The translations under genes and the position numbers were made by a program. DNA of 64,000 nt from Aculops lycopersici (lineage: Eukaryota > Arthropoda > Arachnida > Trombidiformes > Eriophyidae), in assembly GCA_015350385.1 (NCBI GenBank), contig WNKI01000001.1, positions 2,110,015 to 2,174,014 on the forward strand, read 5' to 3'. Positions 41,065 to 50,440 of the stretch are shown here, one piece after another (within the stretch, counting starts at the first letter, position 1; every line of letters begins with the position of its first letter). A model generated the notes under the pieces. The model worked only from the letters and a program-made list of their open reading frames with translations. It was not told where the DNA came from and searched no databases.

Positions 41065-43023
41065 AGTGTTTGATTGTGTTATTTGCGATACTTATTTCTT
41101 GCGATTATTTATCAGAGATTCCACCATCTACCCAGTGACAATCGCCGCGACTTTATTACCTGATCTCCTGCTAAGAAGCGCTGAGTGCGGGGTTGTCTGT
41201 TGATACTTGATCACTAATTAGCGCAGTATACTCAACTTTTTCTTCATTGAAATGTATTGTTCTGACGAGTTGTTTTCTGATACTGACGTAGTAATTTGCC
41301 TCTACTAGCTAAAAAATGCGATCTTCTACAAATTTGCATACACACAACACGTCTCATTCCAATGCTTTCAAGTTACACTTCCGCTAAACACAATCTTTAA
41401 TACAGGAACAAACATTGAACAAACCGAGATGCAAACGATAATTACTCTCTTCCTGTTATAACTTTTTCTATGGTTTCATGTCTGTTGTATTTGTTTAGCA
41501 ACATGAAAAAGAAATACTACCGAGAGAGATCTTTTGTAACGAAATACATTAGGCCCAAAACTTTGGCCGCGGTCTATTATCAGGTGGGAGAGTAATTTAG
41601 AAGGCTACATTGTAATTGAATTCGCTGAATCCAATAATCTAATCCAACACAAAGCCAAGTAGAGTTTGAAATCCACTGTTTTAGGTGACCAGTTACTAGC
41701 CAGCTAGTCGACTCTAACAAATCTAACGAGTATTTCAGTTTTGGTGGCTGAATGCTGGTTGTTGGTGGTAGTTAACGCTATCGAGTGACATAAAACATTA
41801 GGAGAGGCGACTGTGTAGTTTGGAGCGGTAGTTACCTTTATACGCATCGCCAGAGTTGGCAAGTATCCTCAGGGACTCGACGTCGGGGTAAGTTTAGCTC
41901 ATGGGCTTATCCAATCAAGTTGGGCGTAACTCCAGGGAACAAGTCGACCGAACGGTTTCCGATCCAATCAATACCTCAATGTCCTCGCACGCATCCAGAT
42001 ATTTGGTAAATTGATCGCGAGTAAAGGATGTTATTAAATTGATTAAGGTCTTAAAGTCTTTGTTGGATGGCTAGCACCTCCTCGCTATCCGGCATTTGTT
42101 CATACCGTTCGCTAGTTGACCAAATTGTGTAAATCTTAGCATTGTGTATTTCAAACAATCAAGGTTCACGGTGGATTAGGTTCATTACATTTGCCAATTT
42201 GCTATTTTAAGACTGGAATAGCAACAACATGAGGTGAATTCAAGAGTCTTTTGTTCAAAATTTAGTAGATTACCAGTGTTTATTTTGTTCGTAGGCTCTA
42301 ACTTCCGGTTAACATAGCCATTCATTCAGTAACAGGCAAGCTAATCGTGGCTCCCCAGTTTCAGGAGTAGGAAGAATCATCAATGTGAAGAGATCTCTGT
42401 AAGGGTCTCGCCAAGACCAAAACCCCAGATCTAGATGAAACAAGCTTTTTGTGCGCGACACTGCATCGTTCAATGAGTTCTATGTGTCATACAATGGAAA
42501 GATCGGCTCTTCTTATAGTAATTTTCGTGAGTTTCGTTCTTATATATACCGCTCACAATAAATAGACCGCGATAGACACACCTCAGACATTTCTCTCTTC
42601 AATACTAAACCGTGTAACGTGCGCAACCTTCCTTATTTTTGATCCCTCCGGCACAATACTTCGCAGCACTAGCACGACTATCTAAGCGACTGCGACGACC
42701 AGTATATACAGCCCAAAAATTTTGCATCTGATGTGTCATCAAGCTTTCATCGCTTCTCCAATCTAGTCTGCAACCTGTACTTCCTGTTCATCACGACACT
42801 CTCGACACATATGCCTCATATTACTGACTAACTAAACTTCTCCTAGTCTCCTCTGGTCATTTCAATTTTTGACGAGTTTAGTAATGGTTAGATTTGAGCA
42901 AGCCAGGGATATGTGCTACTTAGTTTATTCTCTTTCATAATAAGGTGATCATATCGTTGTCTAGAAGAATGTTACAAATTACTTGCATAGAGTCTTAAGC
43001 TACAATCATCTCTGTCCATCCCA
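41065..43023. other. Intergenic region between GALK2 and ARS2
   Basis: About 2 kb upstream of GALK2 and downstream of ARS2. No credible frame was found on either strand. In particular, I could not find the missing conserved ARS2 C-terminal tail downstream of its stop codon. Confidence 0.5.
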
Positions 43024-44478
43024 TTACATTGGTCTCTTTGGATCGGCTACATAATTGTTGAAAAACTCTACTTCCGTCCTAACCTCGTCCAGCTTATCGC
43101 CGCATCTGTTGAAAATATGTTTCCTCACGAACTCTGGCGCAGTGAAACGCTTTTTAGTCAACTTGCAAACATACTTCTCACCTGGCTTCTTTTCGAATGT
43201 ATGTTGATATATAAAGTTCTCTACCTCCTCGTCTGAGTTCTTTTTGCCCAACTGCTTTTGTTCCATCTCTGTCAAAGATGGCTTTTCAAGGAACGCCTCG
43301 GTACGGGCCATTTGGGCAGCAATGAACTCCTTCAGAATCTCCTGAGGATTATCGCCAAAAGTAGAAGGTGGTGTGGGTCGAGCGAACATAATACCGACCT
43401 TCTGAGGCATATCATCTTCGCCTGTGTACTCGGTGGAAGCATAATAATCATAAGAGTGAACAACCCTGAGGTAAAGTATGATCTTATCTAGAGCCTTGAA
43501 TAGTTCTGTATCTTGGCTAAATTCGAAAGTTGGAGCCTGGGACTGTTGGACGCCTAGAAGTTTCTCCTCTTCGTTTGTCTCCTCGATCAAATGATCCTTG
43601 ATGCTGTCCAACAAAGAACAATCTTCACCCTCAAAGTTAGTTAGCAATTTGACTGCATTCTTGAGGTCAGCTCGGGCGGTTTGCACGTGACAAAACCAAA
43701 ATTGTGTATACCTAACTCGATTGTTCAATTCCTTGTTAACAATGGCCTTAGTCTCTTGGCCATTGAACTTGTGTGCATTATATTCCCAGCAAAGTTTTCT
43801 CAGGGAATCCTGGTCCATTTGCTTGTAAGTGATCCAAGCCCGGCGTTTCCACCCCTTATCAGGTTGAGCTTCTGACATGGCAACACGCAAGAATCCTGGA
43901 TGGGTATTAGCATACTCCTCAACCATCGCCTTGTCTATTGAGGGGTGTAGATTTGGTATAAAGATAGAAGATACTGAGAAATTTTGGCGTGTCTCTGCTT
44001 TCTCCAGATCGTCAATGGTAGCACCCTCAAGGAGCATTGAGAAATCTTCCAGGAATTGTGACAAAGACTCATTGTGCTGATAGTCGAGTGGAAAGTCAAT
44101 CTCACCCTTCTTCTCAACAAGCTGCTGATACAATTCTTTCCTCTTCGTCTTACTGGCCTTGTTTGCTTCCTCAAACTTCTTGATCTCAGTAGGCCTGTAC
44201 TTGTTTCTAAACCACTCCTCCTCCTGATGCTCTTTGAAGAACTTGTCAATTAGACGCCGGGTGAAATCTGTCTTGTAGTCGCTATACCTGGCCAATGCTT
44301 CCTGTTCGTTAATGTCATTGCTCTGATTTAATATAAATTCCTTAAATGACATGAGTCGCTTTCCATCTTCTTCGGGATGAGCGTTTCCAGGAACCAAGTG
44401 AGGCCCACGAGGGCCCATTCGCGGTTTCTTGGCAATGGGGCCGCCTGCGTAGGGTCTTTGATTGTAAAATCCGCTCAT
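43024..44478 (-). CDS. SRRT: ARS2/SERRATE core protein, shortened
   Basis: 484 residues from the ATG at 44478 (a longer TTG start is not used). Human ARS2 is about 876. ARS2 links the nuclear cap-binding complex to RNA 3' processing, degradation and microRNA biogenesis. Present here are the N-terminal SERRATE/Ars2 domain (MSFKEFIL ... EEEWFRNKYRP), a central RRM-like region (HPGFLRVAMSEAQPDKGWKRRAWITY), the helical YLRVVHSYDYY block, and the zinc-finger region FVRKHIFNRCGDK. The RS-rich N-terminus, the long acidic middle region and everything after DPKRP are missing, including the C-terminal tail that contacts the cap-binding complex. The last zinc ligand is Cys instead of His (HIFNRC versus HIFNKH). 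It is divergent from COX10. Confidence 0.9.
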   Translation of the reverse strand: MSGFYNQRPYAGGPIAKKPRMGPRGPHLVPGNAHPEEDGKRLMSFKEFILNQSNDINEQEALARYSDYKTDFTRRLIDKFFKEHQEEEWFRNKYRPTEIKKFEEANKASKTKRKELYQQLVEKKGEIDFPLDYQHNESLSQFLEDFSMLLEGATIDDLEKAETRQNFSVSSIFIPNLHPSIDKAMVEEYANTHPGFLRVAMSEAQPDKGWKRRAWITYKQMDQDSLRKLCWEYNAHKFNGQETKAIVNKELNNRVRYTQFWFCHVQTARADLKNAVKLLTNFEGEDCSLLDSIKDHLIEETNEEEKLLGVQQSQAPTFEFSQDTELFKALDKIILYLRVVHSYDYYASTEYTGEDDMPQKVGIMFARPTPPSTFGDNPQEILKEFIAAQMARTEAFLEKPSLTEMEQKQLGKKNSDEEVENFIYQHTFEKKPGEKYVCKLTKKRFTAPEFVRKHIFNRCGDKLDEVRTEVEFFNNYVADPKRPM

Positions 44479-44899
44479 TGTGTCTGATTTATGCAAATTT
44501 TATCGACTGGGTTGATATTTAGATTAAATTAAGCTCAGAAGAAATGTATTGGATTTTTGGGAAAGTGCTATGTTGGGATAATATTGGCTATTAAAAGCTC
44601 CATACAGAAGAGCCGACTGGATCATGTTTTCGTTTGAAGCCGCCGATGTAATTTTGCCGCAACATCTGTGGCGCTTCGATCGCAAGCCGAACAACGTGCA
44701 AAAATTCCCGTTCGTTCAAACATGATCACCTCGCGCGCTCCATGTCTCGACCTCGTGTGTATTTATCAAGGCTAGGAACTTATATCTACCATTAAGCTTT
44801 ATTTAGCCTTCAATCGCGAATATATTTATACAATATCCAGAAAGGGAAGCAATCGATGAGCTCACGGAGCTAGAAACACACTGAACCTTCAAGCTAGTG
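44479..44899. promoter_or_regulatory. Divergent promoter, ARS2/COX10
   Basis: 421 bases. Contains CGAACAACGTGCAAAAATT (44688-44706), part of an element shared with two other promoter gaps, followed by CCCGTTCGTTC. No TATA box is clear near either start. Confidence 0.45.
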
Positions 44900-46072
44900 A
44901 TGAGTTTGCTCTATCACGGCAAACTCCTTCAACATGCAACGAAAATTTGTATCACTCGGATAGGTGTTGCACCTAGGAATAGTATTTGTACATCCTTATA
45001 CAGACCCCAAATAGATTCAGCAAAGGACTTACCACCCTTATCACCTTTACAACAGCCACCAAACTTGCCACAACAGGAGAGTGTGAGCGGTCTGGGTGCT
45101 ACAAAACAACTGGTGATAGATTCGAGGATAAAACAATATGCCAAGTTGAGCAAAATCAGATTAACTGGCTTCGTGACCTCAACTGCAATTACAGGATCAT
45201 ACATAGCTTGCGAGTCCTTCGCTGATTCCCTACCCATTATTGCCCTTGCTGCAACAGGCACCTTTCTTTGTTCGTCCTCCGCCGCAGCCCTGAACCAGTT
45301 TCTAGAGACCCCTTATGACTCGCAAATGAGAAGAACGGCCATAAGGCCTCTGGTAGTCGGACAGGTTTCTCCACTTGAAACTGTGATATTCGCTGCAATC
45401 TCTGGCCTTTCAGGTGTAACTCTCTTGGCTACCTGTGTCAATGGGGTCACAGCAGCACTAGGAGCTGTAAATTTGTTATTATACTCATTTGTATATACAC
45501 CCATGAAGCGCTCGAATGTTGCAAATACCTGGATAGGATCAATTGTAGGCGCTATCCCACCACTAATGGGCTCTACAGCAATACTAGGCTATGGAAGTTT
45601 CGACGCTATGATGTTAGCATTGATCCTATTTTCATGGCAGTTCCCTCACTTCAATGCGCTATCGTGGAACCTTAGACACGAATATGCTCGCGCTGGTTAT
45701 CGAATGATGTCTGTCGTAAACCCGGATCTCTGCAAACGTGTTGCTCTCAGACACTCTATCTTCCTATTAGCATACACTTGTGCCCTACCAATATTTGGTG
45801 CAACCTCTAGTCTATTTACACTGCTTGCACTACCTCTAAATGTTCAATTCATCAACTTGTCGTGGAAATTTTACAAGAATGCAGATTCAGCTAGCTCCAG
45901 AAAGTTATTCAGATTTAGTTTACTTTATTTGCCAGCTACACTGGCTCTGTTGATTATGACACAGCCATTAAGCAAGAAGACGAAGGCATACTTCTCCAAA
46001 TCTTACGATAGACAAGCATCAAATTCAGTCGAAAGTCTTGAGGCTGGTGAAATCAGCAATGATGTGAAATAA
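44900..46072 (+). CDS. COX10: COX10 protoheme IX farnesyltransferase
   Basis: 390 residues from the ATG at 44900 (GTG at 44897 directly precedes it). It is a UbiA-family prenyltransferase of the mitochondrial inner membrane that farnesylates heme B to heme O for cytochrome c oxidase. A basic N-terminus is consistent with a mitochondrial targeting signal. The catalytic region NQFLETPYDSQMRRT, followed by RPL, matches COX10 (N...D..M.RT). Other conserved parts are YTPMKRSNVANTWIGSIVGAIPPLMG and the second acidic region SWQFPHFNALSWNLRHEY. About eight hydrophobic segments follow. Human COX10 is 443 aa; the shortening is in the variable N-terminus. The poly(A) hexamer AATAAA (46068-46073) overlaps the stop codon. 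Confidence 0.95.
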   Translation: MSLLYHGKLLQHATKICITRIGVAPRNSICTSLYRPQIDSAKDLPPLSPLQQPPNLPQQESVSGLGATKQLVIDSRIKQYAKLSKIRLTGFVTSTAITGSYIACESFADSLPIIALAATGTFLCSSSAAALNQFLETPYDSQMRRTAIRPLVVGQVSPLETVIFAAISGLSGVTLLATCVNGVTAALGAVNLLLYSFVYTPMKRSNVANTWIGSIVGAIPPLMGSTAILGYGSFDAMMLALILFSWQFPHFNALSWNLRHEYARAGYRMMSVVNPDLCKRVALRHSIFLLAYTCALPIFGATSSLFTLLALPLNVQFINLSWKFYKNADSASSRKLFRFSLLYLPATLALLIMTQPLSKKTKAYFSKSYDRQASNSVESLEAGEISNDVK

Positions 46073-46325
46073 AGTACCATATCTTCCGCCTGTCTACTAG
46101 TAAAATTGTCGCTCGTGATTGATTCTTGCAAATATTTGCTATTCTCCCTCATGCGCGGCGGTGTGAGTGAGCGTCGCTCTCAGAGCGAACAAATTTTTGC
46201 AAATTTCATCCCACGTGAGCTGAGTTTATAAACATTGAAGAATCACAGACGTCAATGTCCGTTTCGACATGGTTTCGTCTCGATCAATTTAAATTCTTAA
46301 TCATTCTTTTGATGGTAACTCTTTT
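46073..46325. promoter_or_regulatory. COX10/DDX41 intergenic promoter
   Basis: 253 bases. GCGAACAAATTTTTGCAAATTT (about 46185-46206) is a variant of the shared promoter element, and a CACGTG E-box lies just downstream (about 46213-46218). Confidence 0.45.
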
Positions 46326-48206
46326 ATGATAACAATAATGGATAGAAGACAAATGAGTGACAACGAAGATGATGACCTCCGGGACGAAACCCCCATGGAG
46401 AGGAAGCGAAGAAAACTGCTTGAGTTGAACAGACAAAGGGCCAAGTTATTTGGTGGCGAAGATGATCAACTTATGGATGATGATTCCCAAGAAAAAGGTT
46501 CGAATGATAATAAAGCCAACAACCAGGACAATAAACAAACCGACGATCAGAACCTTGAGGATCATTTTAATCGAAACATAAGTTTATTGGACCAGCATGC
46601 AATACTTAAGAAAAAAGCCGAAGAGAAGAAGGAGTCCGAAAGGGATCGGTTGATTCGTGAAGAGGCTGAGATGCTAAAATCCTTGACTAATGACCGTAAG
46701 TTGATGGCTGCAGCTGAGTTGGCAAAGGGCGTGAAGTATGATAAACCCCTACGAACAGGATGGCGGCCGCCTAGATACATCAGAAATCGGGATGAATCCA
46801 AGTTGCTAAAGATGCAGAAGAAGTACGACATAAATGTCGAGGGGGACAACATCCCGCCTTTGTGTGAGACATTCAAAGAAATGAAGTTACCTCGTGTTAT
46901 TAGGAATCATCTTAGTGAAAACAAAGGTATTACAGAACCAAATCCATTCCAAATGCAAGGATTACCTATCCTATTTAGTGGTCGCGATATGATTGGTATT
47001 GCTTCGACTGGTATTGGAAAAACTCTAGTGTTTACACTACCTATTGTGATGTTTTGTATTGAACAACAAGTTTCGATGCCCTTCTCAGACGATGAAGGAC
47101 CCTATGGTCTCATTTTGTGTCCATCTAGAGATTTGGCTGAGCAAACCTATAAGGATATTGTAGGTTACCAAGAGAGTATTGAAAAAGAAATCAATGTGAA
47201 GCTGAATATTAGACTTTGCATTGGAGGTGTACCGAAGAATGACCCACGATGCTCAATGCGAGAGGGCTGCCACATTATGGTAGCGACTCCAGGTAGACTG
47301 ATTGACAACCTAAAAAGGAGGATGTTCAGTTTGGATATTTGTAGATACTTGTGTTTGGACGAGGCTGACAGATTATTGGACAAATTTGAAGACGATTTAA
47401 GAACTATCTTTGCATTCTTCAAACATCAGCGTCAGACAGTTTTCTTTTCGGCCACCATGCCCAGGAAGACTCAAGAGTTTGCCTTGGGTGCCACTGTTCA
47501 TCCAATCATCTTGAATGTATCGGGAAGAGCCGGAGCTGTGAATAAGCGAATCAAGCAAGATTTTATTGATGCTAGACATAGGCGATACAATCTGTTGCCG
47601 GCAATCAACAAAACCGAACCACCTGTGATAATATTCGCCACGAGGCCTCAAGATGTTGATATCATATACGAGTATCTTCTCGAGAGAGGACTCAAAGTTA
47701 CTGCCATCTATGGTGACCTGCATCAGGAGGAGAGATCCCGTGCGATCGACGAGTTTAGGAGTAAGAAAAAAGACATTCTTGTCGCGAATGATGTCGTATC
47801 TAAAGGTTTAGACTTTAAAGACATCAAACATGTGATCAACTGTGATATGCCATCAAATATCGAGGACTATACCCATAGGATAGGTCGTACCGGTAGAAGA
47901 GGTGAAGATGGTTTGGCAACTACATTCATTACTCGTGAAGTTGAGCCATCAACCCTCCAAGATCTAAAGGGTCTCTTGATGGAAGCTAAGCAACTGGTGC
48001 CCGCCTTCTTTAGAGAAATGACGCAAGGCGACGACGATAGTGACGCGGATGGAACTAAGACCAATTACGATGGAGAGGGTTGTGGATATTGTGGAGGTTT
48101 GGGTCATCGTATTCGTGACTGTCTCAAATTAGAGGCAAACCGGAACAAGGAAGCTCAGGCAGTTGGAAACAGGGACTTCCTAGCCAACGGCCAGGGCGAC
48201 TGGTAG
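46326..48206 (+). CDS. DDX41: DDX41-type DEAD-box RNA helicase
   Basis: 626 residues (human DDX41 is 622), single exon. DDX41/Abstrakt works in the spliceosome (C complex) and, in animals, in nucleic acid sensing. Motifs: Q motif region PNPFQMQGLPILFSG, motif I ASTGIGKT (about 225-232), PSRDLAEQ, ATPGRLID, DEAD (about 345-348), SAT (about 375), DILVANDVVSKGLD, HRIGRTGR (about 517-524), and the C-terminal CCHC zinc knuckle GCGYCGGLGHRIRDC, which is diagnostic of DDX41. The acidic/basic N-terminus is shorter on conserved sequence. The ATG at 46326 is used, though an ATG at 46338 (MDRRQ) lies just inside. Confidence 0.96.
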   Translation: MITIMDRRQMSDNEDDDLRDETPMERKRRKLLELNRQRAKLFGGEDDQLMDDDSQEKGSNDNKANNQDNKQTDDQNLEDHFNRNISLLDQHAILKKKAEEKKESERDRLIREEAEMLKSLTNDRKLMAAAELAKGVKYDKPLRTGWRPPRYIRNRDESKLLKMQKKYDINVEGDNIPPLCETFKEMKLPRVIRNHLSENKGITEPNPFQMQGLPILFSGRDMIGIASTGIGKTLVFTLPIVMFCIEQQVSMPFSDDEGPYGLILCPSRDLAEQTYKDIVGYQESIEKEINVKLNIRLCIGGVPKNDPRCSMREGCHIMVATPGRLIDNLKRRMFSLDICRYLCLDEADRLLDKFEDDLRTIFAFFKHQRQTVFFSATMPRKTQEFALGATVHPIILNVSGRAGAVNKRIKQDFIDARHRRYNLLPAINKTEPPVIIFATRPQDVDIIYEYLLERGLKVTAIYGDLHQEERSRAIDEFRSKKKDILVANDVVSKGLDFKDIKHVINCDMPSNIEDYTHRIGRTGRRGEDGLATTFITREVEPSTLQDLKGLLMEAKQLVPAFFREMTQGDDDSDADGTKTNYDGEGCGYCGGLGHRIRDCLKLEANRNKEAQAVGNRDFLANGQGDW

Positions 48207-48283
48207 GCAAATTTATTTATCTAACTTATTTTAATAGTAATATAGTAAATGTATTTTATATATTATTTGACAATATTAAGATC

Positions 48284-50440
48284 TCAACTCTTCGCTGTCT
48301 GCGCCTCATCCTGAGCCTCCTTCAATTTGCCGTCGTCGTCCACATAAAACTGCTTCCCATTGATGAAAATCATTTGCTTGTCCAACTCCTTGGACTTGCG
48401 CCTCCGGTCTCGGCGTCGTCTGGACCTCTGACTAATGGGCTCGATGGTCTTATCGCCCTCCTGGCGTCTAAATGGAAACAGAGAGGGAATCCTAATCACT
48501 CGACCAAATAGGACACTCCTTCGCGATCTGTTGACCAATCTTTCCAGTCCAGACTGTAGTCGATCCCTAAAGCTAAATGGATGTAGGTAGTTGTTTGGAT
48601 GATAAATTGTTAGTATAAACCGAGTCATCATTTTGTCTAGCCATTTGAATAACTCGATCGAACAAAGTTCGATTTCAGCTTACCTAGCGCTATCATCTTC
48701 GTCATCCTCATCGCGACCAATTCGTTGTTGGTGGTTGTGGTTGTTGAATTTAGCTGCTGTAGCTGCCGCTGCTACCAATCTAGACGCTAGGTCCGATGAT
48801 CTCGGCAACCGACGAGATCCCCTTCCTTTGGTTGGTGTTATCTCGTAACCGCTACCTGCGCCAACGGCGGCCATTGAAGCGGCCGCACCGGAAACAAGCG
48901 ACTGAGCAAAATGCTCAATGGCCAGGGACAATTGTCGTTTACTGCGTATAGTTCGCGTAGTATTCTTATTAAAGAGCATGTCATTTAGTTGATCCTCTTC
49001 AGGTGAATAAAAGTGCTGCCTTCTTAGCTCGTAGATAACGGGAGTTGGCATTGACAGTCTCGACAAAACGCGCCAAGCGAAATCCCTAAACGCATTATGT
49101 ACGCGAACGGAATTTCTCGAACCAATTCGATTTCTTAGATTGTTCAAGGCTCGAGTTAGATAAGTGTTGCCTGCTCCCCATCCACCTCCAGCTCCAGCTC
49201 CGGCTCCTATTGGACTTTGCGTCTGTTGCTGTCTCCGCCTATGGTTATGATCCCTAATCGCCAGGGAGGAGAGTAGTGAGGAGGAGGAGGAGGATGCCGG
49301 CGGCAGCGCCGAAGCCGAGGCCGAGTTGGCCAGCGAGTCTACGTTGAGCCATCGATCTTGGTACCCAAGGGAGGAGAGTGAGGACAGAGATGAGTGTGGA
49401 CTTGAGGCGGCGAGCTGGTGCACGACTGATCCGAACGATCGAGCTAGTGATCTGGCGATGTCATTGGGGCGACCTTCATGGCCACTGCTGCCGCCTGTGC
49501 TGGTGGCGGCGGCGCTCTTTCGCTCTTGGCTCGGATTAGATTGCTGCCGGCTTTTGGATTCGGCGTTTTGATCCGATTGCAACTGCGAGGCGGAATCGGA
49601 GCGACGCCGGAAGTTGGAGAGCGTATCATTTCGAATGGCCAGCTCAGGTGAGCGAGCGAAAGTTGAAGTTGTGGCGGTTTGGTGTGAGAAGTCAGATTGA
49701 ATTGGAGTAGCCAGCGAGCAGGTCACCGTTGCGAAGCAGCAGCTAGTTAGTGCCAGTATTGCCAAGGAGGCGGACAAAAGAGCAGCTAGACATTTGGTGT
49801 TGGTGGTTGTCGTAGAATTGGTGGTAGTGATGATAGTGGCATTGGTGGTGATGGAATTCGTTCCAATGGACTGAATACTGGCCGATGGAGCTTTCGTTCT
49901 TGCCGATGACACCTGCGCGCTGCTTTGAACATCCTCGTGCTCGCTCACTTCGTTACGTAAACCTCTAACAAGTTGCTGCTGCTGCCTGCCTACCTTCATC
50001 TCTCCAACTTGATGATTCCCCCCGTCGAGCTCTAAAATTTTGTTGGTCATGCCGTTCTCTGAACCGCGCGCGACCCCTCGTTGCGTAATCAGCATCGACG
50101 CCGAAGACGATGGAGTTTTAATCTCACTATCTGATCTAATTGGATTCCTCTGCTCGCCCATGTAATCTGATAACTCTGGCGCCTTGCTGATAATTGGCGA
50201 TAGTTGTCGTTGTTGCTGCTGCTGTTCGTGTGCCTTCTTTTCGTCTACAGACTTTCTGTTTCTTGCTGATGCTTCGAGATTCTGTTGTTGTTGTTCTGAC
50301 TTGGTACTAATACCAGTCGCTTGCTGACAGCAACCACGATGACGACTTGTTGTTGTTACTGCTGGTGATATCTCTAACGTCATTCGTCTAGACTGCCACT
50401 TGTCGATGAGGAACTCCAATCTGTTCAGGTAAGAGGCCAT
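48284..50440 (-). CDS. Two-exon orphan membrane or secreted protein, 679 aa
   Basis: I do not recognise this family. Exon 1 runs 50440 to 48684 and exon 2 48566 to 48284; the donor GTAAGC and acceptor TTTAG fit, and the join is in frame (2040 nt). The ATG at 50440 is the first true start. A Ser/Gln/Thr/Ala-rich N-terminus is followed by one hydrophobic segment (about residues 217-242, LLSASLAILALTSCCF), either a type II signal anchor or an internal signal peptide. The lumenal part contains FRDFAWRVLSRLSMPTPVIYEL and a furin-like site RSKRQLS (about residue 498). The last exon is Arg-rich (RSRRRRDRRRKSK). It could be a processed secreted precursor. Low-complexity runs make homology search by eye unreliable. 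Confidence 0.55.
48567..48683 (-). other. Short intron (117 nt) in the orphan gene
   Basis: GTAAGC donor at 48683 and AG acceptor at 48568-48567 on the minus strand; phase 2. It is shorter than the CaMKI introns and like the 103-nt Wnt intron 2. Confidence 0.65.

Noticed and set aside
44479..44496. N-terminal extension of ARS2 (and similar ones for COX10 and the 107-aa protein) starting at TTG or GTG
   Set aside because: Animal genes start at ATG, and suitable ATGs follow directly downstream.
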